In this document: piece after piece, positions 1 through 5,384 of the stretch
Layout of the letters: every line of letters begins with the position of its first letter
Numbering within the stretch: position 1 is the first letter of the stretch
NCBI GenBank assembly: GCA_947451445.1
Contig: CANFZJ010000229.1
Location: forward strand, 1 to 5,384
Direction: 5' to 3'
Source of the DNA: Comamonadaceae bacterium
Lineage (GTDB): Bacteria; Pseudomonadota; Gammaproteobacteria; Burkholderiales; Burkholderiaceae_C
DNA length: 5,384 nucleotides
Notes under the pieces: model-generated
What the model saw: only the letters and a program-made list of their open reading frames with translations
What the model was told of the DNA's origin: nothing
The model's database searches: none
Translations under genes and position numbers: made by a program

Positions 1-92
1 AGGGCGTAGATGTGGACGCGCTGGTAGCCGATTTCAAATTGGCGCGCGCCCGCAAAAGCAACCCTAAAAAGCCGAAAGCCGCTGCGGCGTGA
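1..92 (+). CDS. C-terminal tail of a small protein, probable antitoxin (5' end outside window)
   Basis: Only the last 29 codons are visible, read from base 3 to the TGA at 90-92. The peptide begins GVDVDALVADFKLARARK and ends in a lysine-, proline- and alanine-rich tail (KPKAAAA). It is basic and carries no recognisable domain by itself. Its stop overlaps the GTG start of the PIN-domain gene in the four bases GTGA (89-92), the tight coupling usual for type II toxin-antitoxin pairs with the antitoxin first. The antitoxin role is therefore inferred from position and from the small basic tail, not from a motif. The DNA-binding part that would identify the family lies upstream of the window. It could instead be the end of an unrelated small gene. 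Confidence 0.6.
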   Translation, partial: GVDVDALVADFKLARARKSNPKKPKAAAA

Positions 93-511
93 GCACGAAG
101 GCTATCGTGCTGGATGCGAACATTCTGGTTCGTGCGGTGCTGGGTACACGGGCCCGGCAATTGATTCTTGAAAACGCATCTACAGTGCAGTTTTTCGCCC
201 CCGATGTAGCCTATGCGGATGCTCGCAAGTACCTGCCTGCGTTGCTGGAGAAACGGGGCGTGGACAGCGCCGTGGCCATGCGCGTATTGGATGGTTTGGA
301 ACCTATCGTGCAATGCATGGACGCAGACCAATACGCCAGCTTTAAGCAACCCGCCATGCAGCGGATTGCCCAGCGCGATGCGGATGATTGGCCGATTCTG
401 GCGTGTGCTCTGGCCATCGGCTGTCCGGTGTGGACAGAGGATGCAGATTTCTTTGGAACCGGTGTGGCTACCTGGACCAGCGACCGGGTGGCGCTGTATT
501 TTGCAGGTTGA
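89..511 (+). CDS. PIN-domain ribonuclease, probable VapC-like toxin
   Basis: This 140-residue protein spans a single PIN domain, a metal-dependent RNase fold used by VapC-type toxins. The acidic cluster is visible: D9 in the strand motif VLDANILV, D44 after the first helix where most relatives have Glu, D97/D99/D100 in RDADDW, and D118/D120 in TEDADFFGTG. The WTEDADFFG ending resembles the PIN_2-like branch, whose members run about 130-145 residues, so the gene looks complete. The start is the GTG at 89, which overlaps the upstream stop. No clear ribosome binding site precedes it, so translational coupling to the upstream gene is likely. The expected role is cleavage of RNA (for VapC often tRNA or rRNA) when freed from its antitoxin; the target cannot be read from sequence. 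The base composition appears less GC-rich than in gabTD, which would fit a mobile accessory pair. The PIN fold is confident; the toxin role is inferred from the operon layout. Confidence 0.82.
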   Translation: MSTKAIVLDANILVRAVLGTRARQLILENASTVQFFAPDVAYADARKYLPALLEKRGVDSAVAMRVLDGLEPIVQCMDADQYASFKQPAMQRIAQRDADDWPILACALAIGCPVWTEDADFFGTGVATWTSDRVALYFAG

Positions 512-550
512 TCTTTTATACGTTTTTGGCCCGCAGCCCTCATTTAATCC

Positions 551-584
551 GCGTAAGTAGCTATTTTTTCAGTAGCAAATACGC
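551..584. repeat. Imperfect palindrome between convergent genes
   Basis: The outer arms GCGTA (551-555) and TACGC (580-584) match perfectly. The inner arms GCTATT (560-565) and AGTAGC (571-576) pair with one G-T wobble around a TTTTC loop. Small internal mismatches and a bulge separate the two stems. The element lies between the ends of the PIN gene and the MocR gene, so it could weaken or stop transcription from either side. No T-run follows it on either strand, so it is not a textbook intrinsic terminator. The inner sequence resembles short palindromic repeats I associate with Comamonadaceae intergenic regions; that link is from memory and not checked here. Confidence 0.5.
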
Positions 585-586
585 TC

Positions 587-2071
587 TCACAAAAACCCCC
601 GCACCACCTGCGCCAGTCGCGCGAAGCGGGGCCCGATGTCTTCTTCCGCGACGGCGCCATAGCCCAGCAGCAGCCCTTTGGTCGCCGCGGGTTGGCGCAG
701 GTAGTACAGCGACAGCGGGCGGGTGCTGATGCCGGCGCGCAGGGCGGCCTGGGCTACGGCGGCGTCGTCGGTGTGGGGGGGCAGGCCCAGCACCAGGTGC
801 AGGCCTGCGTCGCCGCCAATCACTGGCAGCTGGCTGCCAAAGTGCTGCCCGATGGCGTGGATCAGCGCGTCGTGGCGGGCGCTGTATACGGCGCGCATGC
901 GGCGGATGTGGCTGGCGTAGTGGCCTTCGGCGAGGAAGCGGGCCAGCACCGCCTGCTGCAGGGTCTGGCCTTCGCGGAACAGCTCGTTGAGCGCGCGGCC
1001 AAAGCTGTCCACCAGGCCGGGGGGCAGCACCAGGTAGGCGATGCGCAGGGCCGGAAACAGGGTTTTGGAAAACGTGCCCAGGTAGACCACCCGGCCATGC
1101 GCGTCCAGGCCCTGCAGCGCGGGCAGGGGGCGGGTGCCGTAGCGGAATTCGCTGTCGTAGTCGTCCTCCACCACCCACACGCCGTGGTCGGCGGCGTAGT
1201 CCAGCAGCTGCTGGCGGCGGCTGTGGCCCATCAGCGCGCCGGTGGGGTACTGGTGCGACGGCGACACGAACATGCAGCGCGGCGGCTGGCGCAGCTGTTC
1301 GGGGCTGGGGGCCAGGCCGTCGGCATCCAGCGCCACGGCCTGCAGGTCCAGCCCGTGGGCGCGGAACACGCTGCGTGCGCCCCAGTAGCCGGGGTCTTCC
1401 AGCCAGACCCGGTCGCCGGGGTCGCACAGCAGCTGGGCCACCAGGTGCAGCGACTGCTGGGTGCCGCTGGTGATCAGTACCTGCTCCGGGCTGCACACCA
1501 CGCCGCGCGCGCCCTGCAGATAGTCGGCGATGGCCTGGCGCAGCCCGGCGTCGCCGGGGCCGATGGCGTAGGTCAGCTGGTCGGGCGTGTGCTGGCGCAG
1601 CAACCGGGCCTGCAGACGGCTCCACACCGCAGACGGAAACATGCGCACCTCGGGCACGCCAGGGGTGAATGCGCCCCATTGCAGCGGTGCAGCACTGGCT
1701 TCGCGCAGCAGTTGCTGGCCCCGCTGGGACAAGGCGGCGGCGCGGGTGGGGTCTGGACGGGTGCTGCGGCCCAGCAGACGCGGGCCGATGCTGGCGACAA
1801 ATGTGCCGCGCCCCACGCCCGCCTGCACATAGCCCTCCAGTGCCAGCTGCTCGTACACATGCACCACGGTATTGCGCGCAATGCCCAGCGCCTGGGCCAG
1901 CACACGGGTGGGCGGCAGCTTCAGGCCTGCCGCCAGCAGCGCCGCGCGGATGCCGCTTTGCAAAATGCCGTACAGCTGGCGGTGGTCCGTGTGCGGGCTG
2001 TGCGGGTCAAACTGGCGCAGCACAAAGTCGGGCAGGGCGTCTGAGGAGATGGTGGGGCGGATTGGTTCCAT
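587..2071 (-). CDS. gabR: MocR/GabR-family PLP-dependent transcriptional regulator
   Basis: This 494-residue protein has the two-part MocR design. An N-terminal GntR winged helix-turn-helix (about residues 30-93, including LPPTRVLAQALGIARNTVVH and the wing GVGRGTFVA) is joined by a linker to a fold-type I aminotransferase-like domain (about 130-490). The cofactor site is intact: K336 in GTFSKTLFPALR is the expected Schiff-base lysine, with PSHQYPTG at 271-278 and the VEDDYDSEFRY segment (301-311) supplying the Asp that contacts the pyridine ring. Length matches the family (about 450-500). Such proteins bind DNA as dimers and respond to PLP with an amino acid; B. subtilis GabR uses GABA. Divergent placement from gabTD points to control of that operon and of itself. 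The ATG (2069-2071) lacks a clear ribosome binding site and the next in-frame Met is residue 144, so this start is favoured. The family is near certain; the GABA ligand and the symbol are inferred from context. Confidence 0.93.
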   Translation of the reverse strand: MEPIRPTISSDALPDFVLRQFDPHSPHTDHRQLYGILQSGIRAALLAAGLKLPPTRVLAQALGIARNTVVHVYEQLALEGYVQAGVGRGTFVASIGPRLLGRSTRPDPTRAAALSQRGQQLLREASAAPLQWGAFTPGVPEVRMFPSAVWSRLQARLLRQHTPDQLTYAIGPGDAGLRQAIADYLQGARGVVCSPEQVLITSGTQQSLHLVAQLLCDPGDRVWLEDPGYWGARSVFRAHGLDLQAVALDADGLAPSPEQLRQPPRCMFVSPSHQYPTGALMGHSRRQQLLDYAADHGVWVVEDDYDSEFRYGTRPLPALQGLDAHGRVVYLGTFSKTLFPALRIAYLVLPPGLVDSFGRALNELFREGQTLQQAVLARFLAEGHYASHIRRMRAVYSARHDALIHAIGQHFGSQLPVIGGDAGLHLVLGLPPHTDDAAVAQAALRAGISTRPLSLYYLRQPAATKGLLLGYGAVAEEDIGPRFARLAQVVRGFL

Positions 2072-2077
2072 AAACTA

Positions 2078-2106
2078 ACTGTAATTGGTTCTATTTGTGG
2101 GGCCAA
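2078..2106 (-). promoter_or_regulatory. Candidate promoter of the MocR regulator gene
   Basis: On the minus strand a TTGGCC box (2101-2106, four of six matches to the sigma-70 -35 consensus) lies 17 bp from TACAGT (2078-2083, four of six matches to the -10 consensus). Only six bases separate the -10 box from the ATG at 2071, so transcription would start at or next to the start codon and give a leaderless mRNA. This fits the missing ribosome binding site. The call rests on short matches in one place and is tentative. Confidence 0.35.
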
Positions 2107-2113
2107 ATTAAAT
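2085..2113 (+). promoter_or_regulatory. Candidate gabTD promoter
   Basis: TTGGTT (2085-2090) and TTAAAT (2108-2113) are 17 bp apart and match the sigma-70 boxes at three and four of six positions. The implied start near 2120 leaves about 40 bases before gabT. The weak -35 box lies inside the second operator unit, the layout expected if a bound activator such as a GabR-type protein helps recruit polymerase. The boxes interleave with the regulator's own candidate promoter on the other strand, so the two promoters may compete. This is tentative. Confidence 0.3.
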
Positions 2114-2159
2114 CTAGACTGTGGGCCATTGCCACTGTGTCGCTTCCAAAGGAATCCCC

Positions 2160-3461
2160 ATGAACAGCCCTGTCGCCCCTACCGCCGTCACCACCCCATT
2201 GAGCAACGCCGCGCTGGACGCCCGCCGCGCCGCCGCCGCGCCACGGGGCGTGGGCATTGGCTTCCCCATCTACGCCCAGCGCGCGCTGAATGCCGAAATC
2301 TGGGACGTGGAGGGCCGCCGCTACATCGACTTTGGCTCCGGCATCGCCGTGCTGAACACCGGCCACCGCCACCCCCGCCTGGTGGCCGCCATGCAGGCCC
2401 AGCTGGACTGCTTTACCCACACCGCCTACCAGGTCGTGCCGTATGAAAGCTCGGTGTACCTGGCCGAGCGCCTGAACGCGCTGACCCCTGGTAGCCACGC
2501 CAAAAAGACCGCCTTCTTCACTACCGGGGCCGAAGCGGTGGAAAACGCCATCAAGATCGCCCGCGCGGCCACCCGCCGCCCCGGCATCATTGCGCTGGCC
2601 GGTGGCTTCCATGGCCGCACCTTCATGGGCATGGCGCTGACCGGCAAGGTCGCGCCGTACAAGATCGGCTTTGGCCCCTTCCCCGGCAGCATCTACCACG
2701 TGCCTGCGCCGACCGACCTGCACGGCGTGACCGTGGACGACACGCTGCATGCCATTCAGCAGCTGTTCAAGTGCGACATCGAACCCACCCAGGTCGCGGC
2801 CATCATCCTGGAGCCCATCCAGGGCGAAGGCGGCTTCTACGTGATGCCGCCCGCTTTGATGGTGGCCCTGCGTGCGCTGTGCGACCAGCACGGCATCTTG
2901 CTCATCGCCGATGAAATCCAGACCGGCTTTGCCCGTACCGGCAAGATGTTTGCCATGGACCACCACACGGTCGTGCCTGATCTGATGACCATGGCCAAGA
3001 GCCTGGCCGGCGGTATGCCCCTATCTGCCGTAACCGGCCGTGCCGACATCATGGATGCCCCCGCGCCTGGCGGCCTGGGCGGCACTTACGCCGGGAACCC
3101 GATGGCCATCGCCTCGGCCCACGCCGTGCTGGATGTGATCGAAGACGAACAGCTCTGCGCCCGTGCCGAGCGCCTGGGCCAGGTGCTGAAAGCCCGTCTC
3201 AACGGCTTGCGTAGCCAAGTGCCGCAAATCGCCGAAGTGCGCGGCCTGGGCGCGATGGTGGCGGTGGAGTTCAACAAAGCCGACGGCAGCCCCGACGCCG
3301 ACTTCACCAAGCAGGTGCAAAAGCGCGCCCAAGACGCGGGCTTGCTGGTACTGACCTGCGGCGTCTACGCCAACGTGGTGCGCTTCCTGTTCCCACTCAC
3401 GATTCAAGATAGCGTACTGGCCGAAGGCCTGGACATTTTGGCTGCCGCCATGACTGCATAA
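2160..3461 (+). CDS. gabT: 4-aminobutyrate (GABA) aminotransferase
   Basis: This 433-residue class III (fold-type I) PLP aminotransferase moves the amino group of GABA to 2-oxoglutarate, giving succinate semialdehyde and glutamate in the cytosol. K280 in TMAKSLAGGMPLS is the PLP lysine. TTGAEAVENA (121-130) binds the phosphate, DEIQTGFARTG (251-261) holds the pyridine-contacting Asp, and GTYAGNP lies at 308-314. With a constant shift of 12 residues, the E. coli GabT residues I50, R141, E211, V241 and K268 fall on I62, R153, E223, I253 and K280, so the substrate-site pattern is kept with one Val-to-Ile change. The ATG at 2160 is chosen because AAAGGA (2148-2153) sits six bases upstream; an in-frame GTG at 2121 would place that site inside the gene. 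It is the first gene of the operon, 12 bases before gabD. A related role on 5-aminovalerate (DavT) cannot be excluded. Confidence 0.95.
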   Translation: MNSPVAPTAVTTPLSNAALDARRAAAAPRGVGIGFPIYAQRALNAEIWDVEGRRYIDFGSGIAVLNTGHRHPRLVAAMQAQLDCFTHTAYQVVPYESSVYLAERLNALTPGSHAKKTAFFTTGAEAVENAIKIARAATRRPGIIALAGGFHGRTFMGMALTGKVAPYKIGFGPFPGSIYHVPAPTDLHGVTVDDTLHAIQQLFKCDIEPTQVAAIILEPIQGEGGFYVMPPALMVALRALCDQHGILLIADEIQTGFARTGKMFAMDHHTVVPDLMTMAKSLAGGMPLSAVTGRADIMDAPAPGGLGGTYAGNPMAIASAHAVLDVIEDEQLCARAERLGQVLKARLNGLRSQVPQIAEVRGLGAMVAVEFNKADGSPDADFTKQVQKRAQDAGLLVLTCGVYANVVRFLFPLTIQDSVLAEGLDILAAAMTA

Positions 3462-3473
3462 GGAAACCGATTG

Positions 3474-4934
3474 ATGCTGAACCTGAAAGACCCCACCCTG
3501 CTGCGCCAGCAGTGCTTTATCGCCGGCGCCTGGGTCGATGCCGACAACGGCACCACCGTCGATGTCACCAACCCTGCCACCGGCGCAGTCATCGGCACCG
3601 TGCCCATGTGTGGCACGCTTGAGACCGTGCGGGCCATTGCCGCTGCCGAAGTGGCCCAGCGCCAGTGGCGCAACGTGCCCGGCAAAGACCGCGCCACCAT
3701 CCTGCGCCGCCTGAACGACCTGATGCTGCAGCACGCCGACGACCTGGCGCTGATCCTCACCAGCGAACAAGGCAAACCGCTGGCCGAGGCCAAGGGTGAA
3801 ATCGTCTATTCCGCTTCCTTCATCGACTGGTTTGCGGATGAGGCCCGGCGCAGCTACGGCGACACCATCCCCACGCCCAGCGCCGACCGCCGCCTGCTGG
3901 CCATCAAGCAGCCCGTGGGCGTCACGGCGGCCATCACCCCGTGGAACTTCCCCACCGCCATGCTGGCCCGCAAGGCTGGGCCCGCACTGGCCGCAGGCTG
4001 CGCCATGGTGGTCAAGCCCGCCACGCAAACCCCGTACTCGGCCCTGGCCTTTGCCGAGCTGGCCGACCGCGCCGGTGTGCCCAAGGGCCTGCTGGCCGTG
4101 CTGACCGGCTCCGCCAGCCAGATCGGTGGCGAGATGACGCGCAGCCCTACGGTGCGCAAGCTCACCTTCACCGGCTCCACCGAAGTCGGCCGCACGCTGA
4201 TGCGCCAGTCGGCCGACACCATCAAAAAGCTGTCTCTGGAGCTGGGCGGCAACGCGCCCTTCATCGTGTTTGACGACGCCGACTTAGACGCAGCAGTGGA
4301 CGGCGCCATGGTCTCCAAATACCGCAACACCGGCCAAACCTGCGTCTGCGCCAACCGCATCTACGTGCAGCGCGGCGTGGCCGAGGCTTTTACCGCCAAG
4401 CTGGTCGCCAAGGTCAACGCGCTCAAGGTCGGCAACGGCCTGGACGCAGGCAGCACCCAGGGCCCGCTGATCGACGCCAAGGCCGTGGCCAAGATTCAGC
4501 AGCACATCGCCGACGCCGTGGCCAAGGGCGGCAAGATCGTCGCAGGCGGCAAAGCGCACGCGCTCGGCGGCCTGTTCTTCCAGCCCACCGTGGTGGCGGG
4601 TGCGACCGAGGACATGCTGGTGGCGCAAGAGGAAACCTTCGGCCCGCTGGCCCCGATCTTCGTCTTCGACACCGAAGCCGAGGTGATAGCACGCGCCAAC
4701 AACACCGAGTTCGGCCTGGCCGCCTACTTCTACAGCCGCGACATCGGCCGCGTCATGCGCGTGGCCGAAGAGCTGGAGGCGGGCATGGTCGGGGCCAACA
4801 CGGGCTTGATCTCCACCGCCGAAGCCCCGTTCGGCGGCGTCAAACAGTCCGGCCTGGGCCGTGAAGGCTCCAAGTACGGCCTGGATGAGTTTATGGAGAC
4901 CAAGTACATCTGCCTGGGCGGGCTGGACCGGTAG
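3474..4934 (+). CDS. gabD: Succinate-semialdehyde dehydrogenase, probably NADP-dependent
   Basis: This 486-residue aldehyde dehydrogenase oxidises succinate semialdehyde from GabT to succinate. It aligns by eye with E. coli GabD from end to end, including the N-terminal LRQQ, EQGKPLAEAKGEI (98-110), ITPWNFP (154-160) and the C-terminal APFGGVKQSGLGREGSKYG (451-469). Catalytic residues are present: C290 in GQTCVCANR, the general base E256 in LELGG, N158, K181 in VVKPAT and E387 in EETFGP. C292 is two residues from the nucleophile; the same CxC pair occurs in human SSADH, where it forms a redox-sensitive disulfide, but whether it regulates this enzyme is unknown. The ATG at 3474 follows AAGGA (3460-3464), which overlaps the gabT stop; a TTG at 3471 is a possible alternative adding one residue. 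The short gap indicates one mRNA with gabT. Glutarate-semialdehyde dehydrogenase (DavD) is a close relative and a second possible activity. Confidence 0.96.
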   Translation: MLNLKDPTLLRQQCFIAGAWVDADNGTTVDVTNPATGAVIGTVPMCGTLETVRAIAAAEVAQRQWRNVPGKDRATILRRLNDLMLQHADDLALILTSEQGKPLAEAKGEIVYSASFIDWFADEARRSYGDTIPTPSADRRLLAIKQPVGVTAAITPWNFPTAMLARKAGPALAAGCAMVVKPATQTPYSALAFAELADRAGVPKGLLAVLTGSASQIGGEMTRSPTVRKLTFTGSTEVGRTLMRQSADTIKKLSLELGGNAPFIVFDDADLDAAVDGAMVSKYRNTGQTCVCANRIYVQRGVAEAFTAKLVAKVNALKVGNGLDAGSTQGPLIDAKAVAKIQQHIADAVAKGGKIVAGGKAHALGGLFFQPTVVAGATEDMLVAQEETFGPLAPIFVFDTEAEVIARANNTEFGLAAYFYSRDIGRVMRVAEELEAGMVGANTGLISTAEAPFGGVKQSGLGREGSKYGLDEFMETKYICLGGLDR

Positions 4935-4946
4935 GTAAGTCGGAAT

Positions 4947-4996
4947 GCAATAGTGGCCTGGTGCTCATGTACTGTGCACAGGTTGCTATTGTTTTT
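4947..4996 (+). terminator. Intrinsic terminator of the gabTD operon
   Basis: Arms 4947-4960 and 4979-4992 pair over 14 positions (four of them G-T wobbles) around an 18-base loop that can add a further TGC/GCA stem. The run TTTTT at 4992-4996 follows at once. The hairpin begins 13 bases after the gabD stop, as expected for a Rho-independent terminator. Its right arm and T-run overlap the last codons of the convergent TonB-C gene. The minus-strand side lacks a T-run, so it should act mainly on gabTD transcripts. The loop side includes the perfect 10-bp palindrome CTGTGCACAG (4972-4981), an alternative local fold. Confidence 0.68.
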
Positions 4997-5384
4997 GTGG
5001 AGTCGGTATGGATATTGGTAGTGTCAATGTGGGCCGTGTCAGTATCCAGGTGACTGCTTGGTCTGCGTAATGCAGTTCAATGCTTGCGACAGGGCTGAAC
5101 CTGCAGGACTTGAATGCGTTGACCGCCGCTGCGTCCATCAATACATGTTCTGGTGTGCTGCCGCTGGCGGTAATGACCGATATATCTGCAATGCTGCCAT
5201 CGGCGCGAATCGTGAAACGTAGTACGGTTTGCCCCTGGGCATTAGCGCGTTTTGCGGTGAGCGGGTATTCGGGTGTTTGGCATTGGGTTTGCTGGAGGCG
5301 AATCGGTGCAGGCGGCGTTGGCGGAATAGGCGCGTCATGGCTGACATACAGCGATTGTTTTAGTAGCAATTCATCTCCTTTCCA
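4986..5384 (-). CDS. TonB C-terminal-domain protein, probably 5'-truncated by the window edge
   Basis: The frame is open from the right edge to a TAG at 4986-4988. Counting from a TTG at 5369, 127 residues are visible: a proline-rich segment (DAPIPPTPPAPI, 12-23), then a TonB_C-type domain (about 30-100) with PEYPLTAKRANAQGQTVLRF, RADGSIADISVITASG, DAAAVNAF and CRFSPV. Two cysteines, C30 before the YP motif and C89 before RFSP, match a two-Cys variant of this domain and could form a periplasmic disulfide. TonB_C proteins normally carry an N-terminal anchor or signal peptide and work in the envelope; none is visible here. AAAGGAG sits five bases from the TTG, so a short protein starting there is possible. 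However, upstream codons remain open to the edge (WKGDE), and the missing signal favours continuation beyond the window. The alternative ATG at 5374 is in another frame and stops after four codons. It is probably an envelope protein rather than true TonB. Confidence 0.75.
   Translation of the reverse strand, partial: WKGDELLLKQSLYVSHDAPIPPTPPAPIRLQQTQCQTPEYPLTAKRANAQGQTVLRFTIRADGSIADISVITASGSTPEHVLMDAAAVNAFKSCRFSPVASIELHYADQAVTWILTRPTLTLPISIPTPQKQ

Larger units (their letters stand above)
2061..2129. promoter_or_regulatory. Candidate MocR operator: direct-repeat units with 23-bp period
   Basis: Three units start exactly 23 bp apart: ATTGGTTCCAT (2061-2071), ATTGGTTCTAT (2084-2094) and the weaker ATTAAATCTAG (2107-2117). 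Units 1 and 2 agree at 10 of 11 positions. Units 2 and 3 also share a trailing GGGCCA in the same phase. A spacing near two helical turns puts the units on about the same DNA face, which suits a dimeric regulator with two winged-helix heads. Known MocR proteins such as GabR bind direct repeats in the divergent region. Unit 1 overlaps the regulator's start codon and unit 2 sits between its candidate -35 and -10 boxes, consistent with autorepression. The repeat is seen directly; its role as an operator is inferred. Confidence 0.55.

Noticed and set aside
561..1679. A 372-codon minus-strand frame inside the MocR gene
   Set aside because: Pro-, Arg- and Ala-rich out-of-frame shadow of the real gene, with no family resemblance.
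692..2044. A 450-codon open frame on the plus strand, antisense to the MocR gene
   Set aside because: Its translation is low-complexity, rich in Gln, Ala, Gly and Val with no domain, and it mirrors a well-supported MocR protein. High GC at third positions keeps the antisense frame open.
2121..2159. GTG start adding 13 residues to GabT
   Set aside because: A good AAAGGA site precedes the ATG at 2160, the extra residues are unlike GabT N-termini, and the candidate promoter places the transcript start at about this GTG.
2091..2966. A 291-codon minus-strand frame opposite gabT
   Set aside because: Same GC-driven shadow; it would also run through the mocR-gabT control region.
3021..4028. A 335-codon minus-strand frame spanning the gabT-gabD junction
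   Set aside because: It is antisense to two conserved enzymes, Gly/His/Gln-rich and without a recognisable fold.
4972..4981. Perfect palindrome CTGTGCACAG as a regulator site
   Set aside because: It falls in the loop and right arm of a better-supported terminator hairpin and no second copy was noticed in the window.
5362..5374. ATG at 5374 (minus) as start of the TonB-C gene
   Set aside because: It is out of frame with the TonB-C domain, reaches a stop after four codons and abuts the GGAG sequence with no spacer.
1..5384. CRISPR arrays, tRNA or rRNA genes, transposase genes, phage attachment sites
   Set aside because: I read both strands for regular spacer-repeat arrays, tRNA-like arms and IS ends with transposase motifs and found none.

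Overview
The window reads as a stretch of a high-GC betaproteobacterial chromosome, most likely from the Comamonadaceae (Rhodoferax/Polaromonas/Acidovorax type). That placement is an inference. It rests on strong G/C preference at third codon positions in the central genes, protein sequences that match proteobacterial GABA enzymes closely, and short GCTATT-TTTT-AGTAGC palindromic motifs at gene boundaries of a kind I associate with this family.

Layout, left to right. (1) Positions 1-511 (+) hold the tail of a small gene and a PIN-domain ribonuclease that overlaps it by the four bases GTGA; this looks like the end of a type II toxin-antitoxin operon. (2) A short convergent gap (512-586) carries an imperfect palindrome. 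(3) Positions 587-2071 (-) hold a MocR/GabR-type regulator: a GntR winged helix fused to an aminotransferase-fold domain. (4) A compact divergent control region (2072-2159) has three units of a direct repeat spaced 23 bp apart and two overlapping candidate promoters. (5) gabT (2160-3461, +) and gabD (3474-4934, +) form a tight operon ending in a strong-looking intrinsic terminator (4947-4996). (6) A TonB-C-domain gene (4986-5384, -) runs off the right edge and converges on gabD.

The core is a GABA catabolic module. GabT moves the amino group of 4-aminobutyrate to 2-oxoglutarate, giving succinate semialdehyde and glutamate. GabD oxidises the semialdehyde to succinate, which enters the TCA cycle. 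The divergent MocR protein very probably senses GABA through PLP, activates gabTD and controls itself, as GabR does in Bacillus subtilis. The flanking toxin-antitoxin remnant and the TonB-like gene look unrelated to this pathway.

I do not see a convincing new biological system. The best items for a second look are the 23-bp-phased operator, the possibly leaderless regulator mRNA, and the uncertain 5' end and repeat-like flanks of the TonB-C gene.
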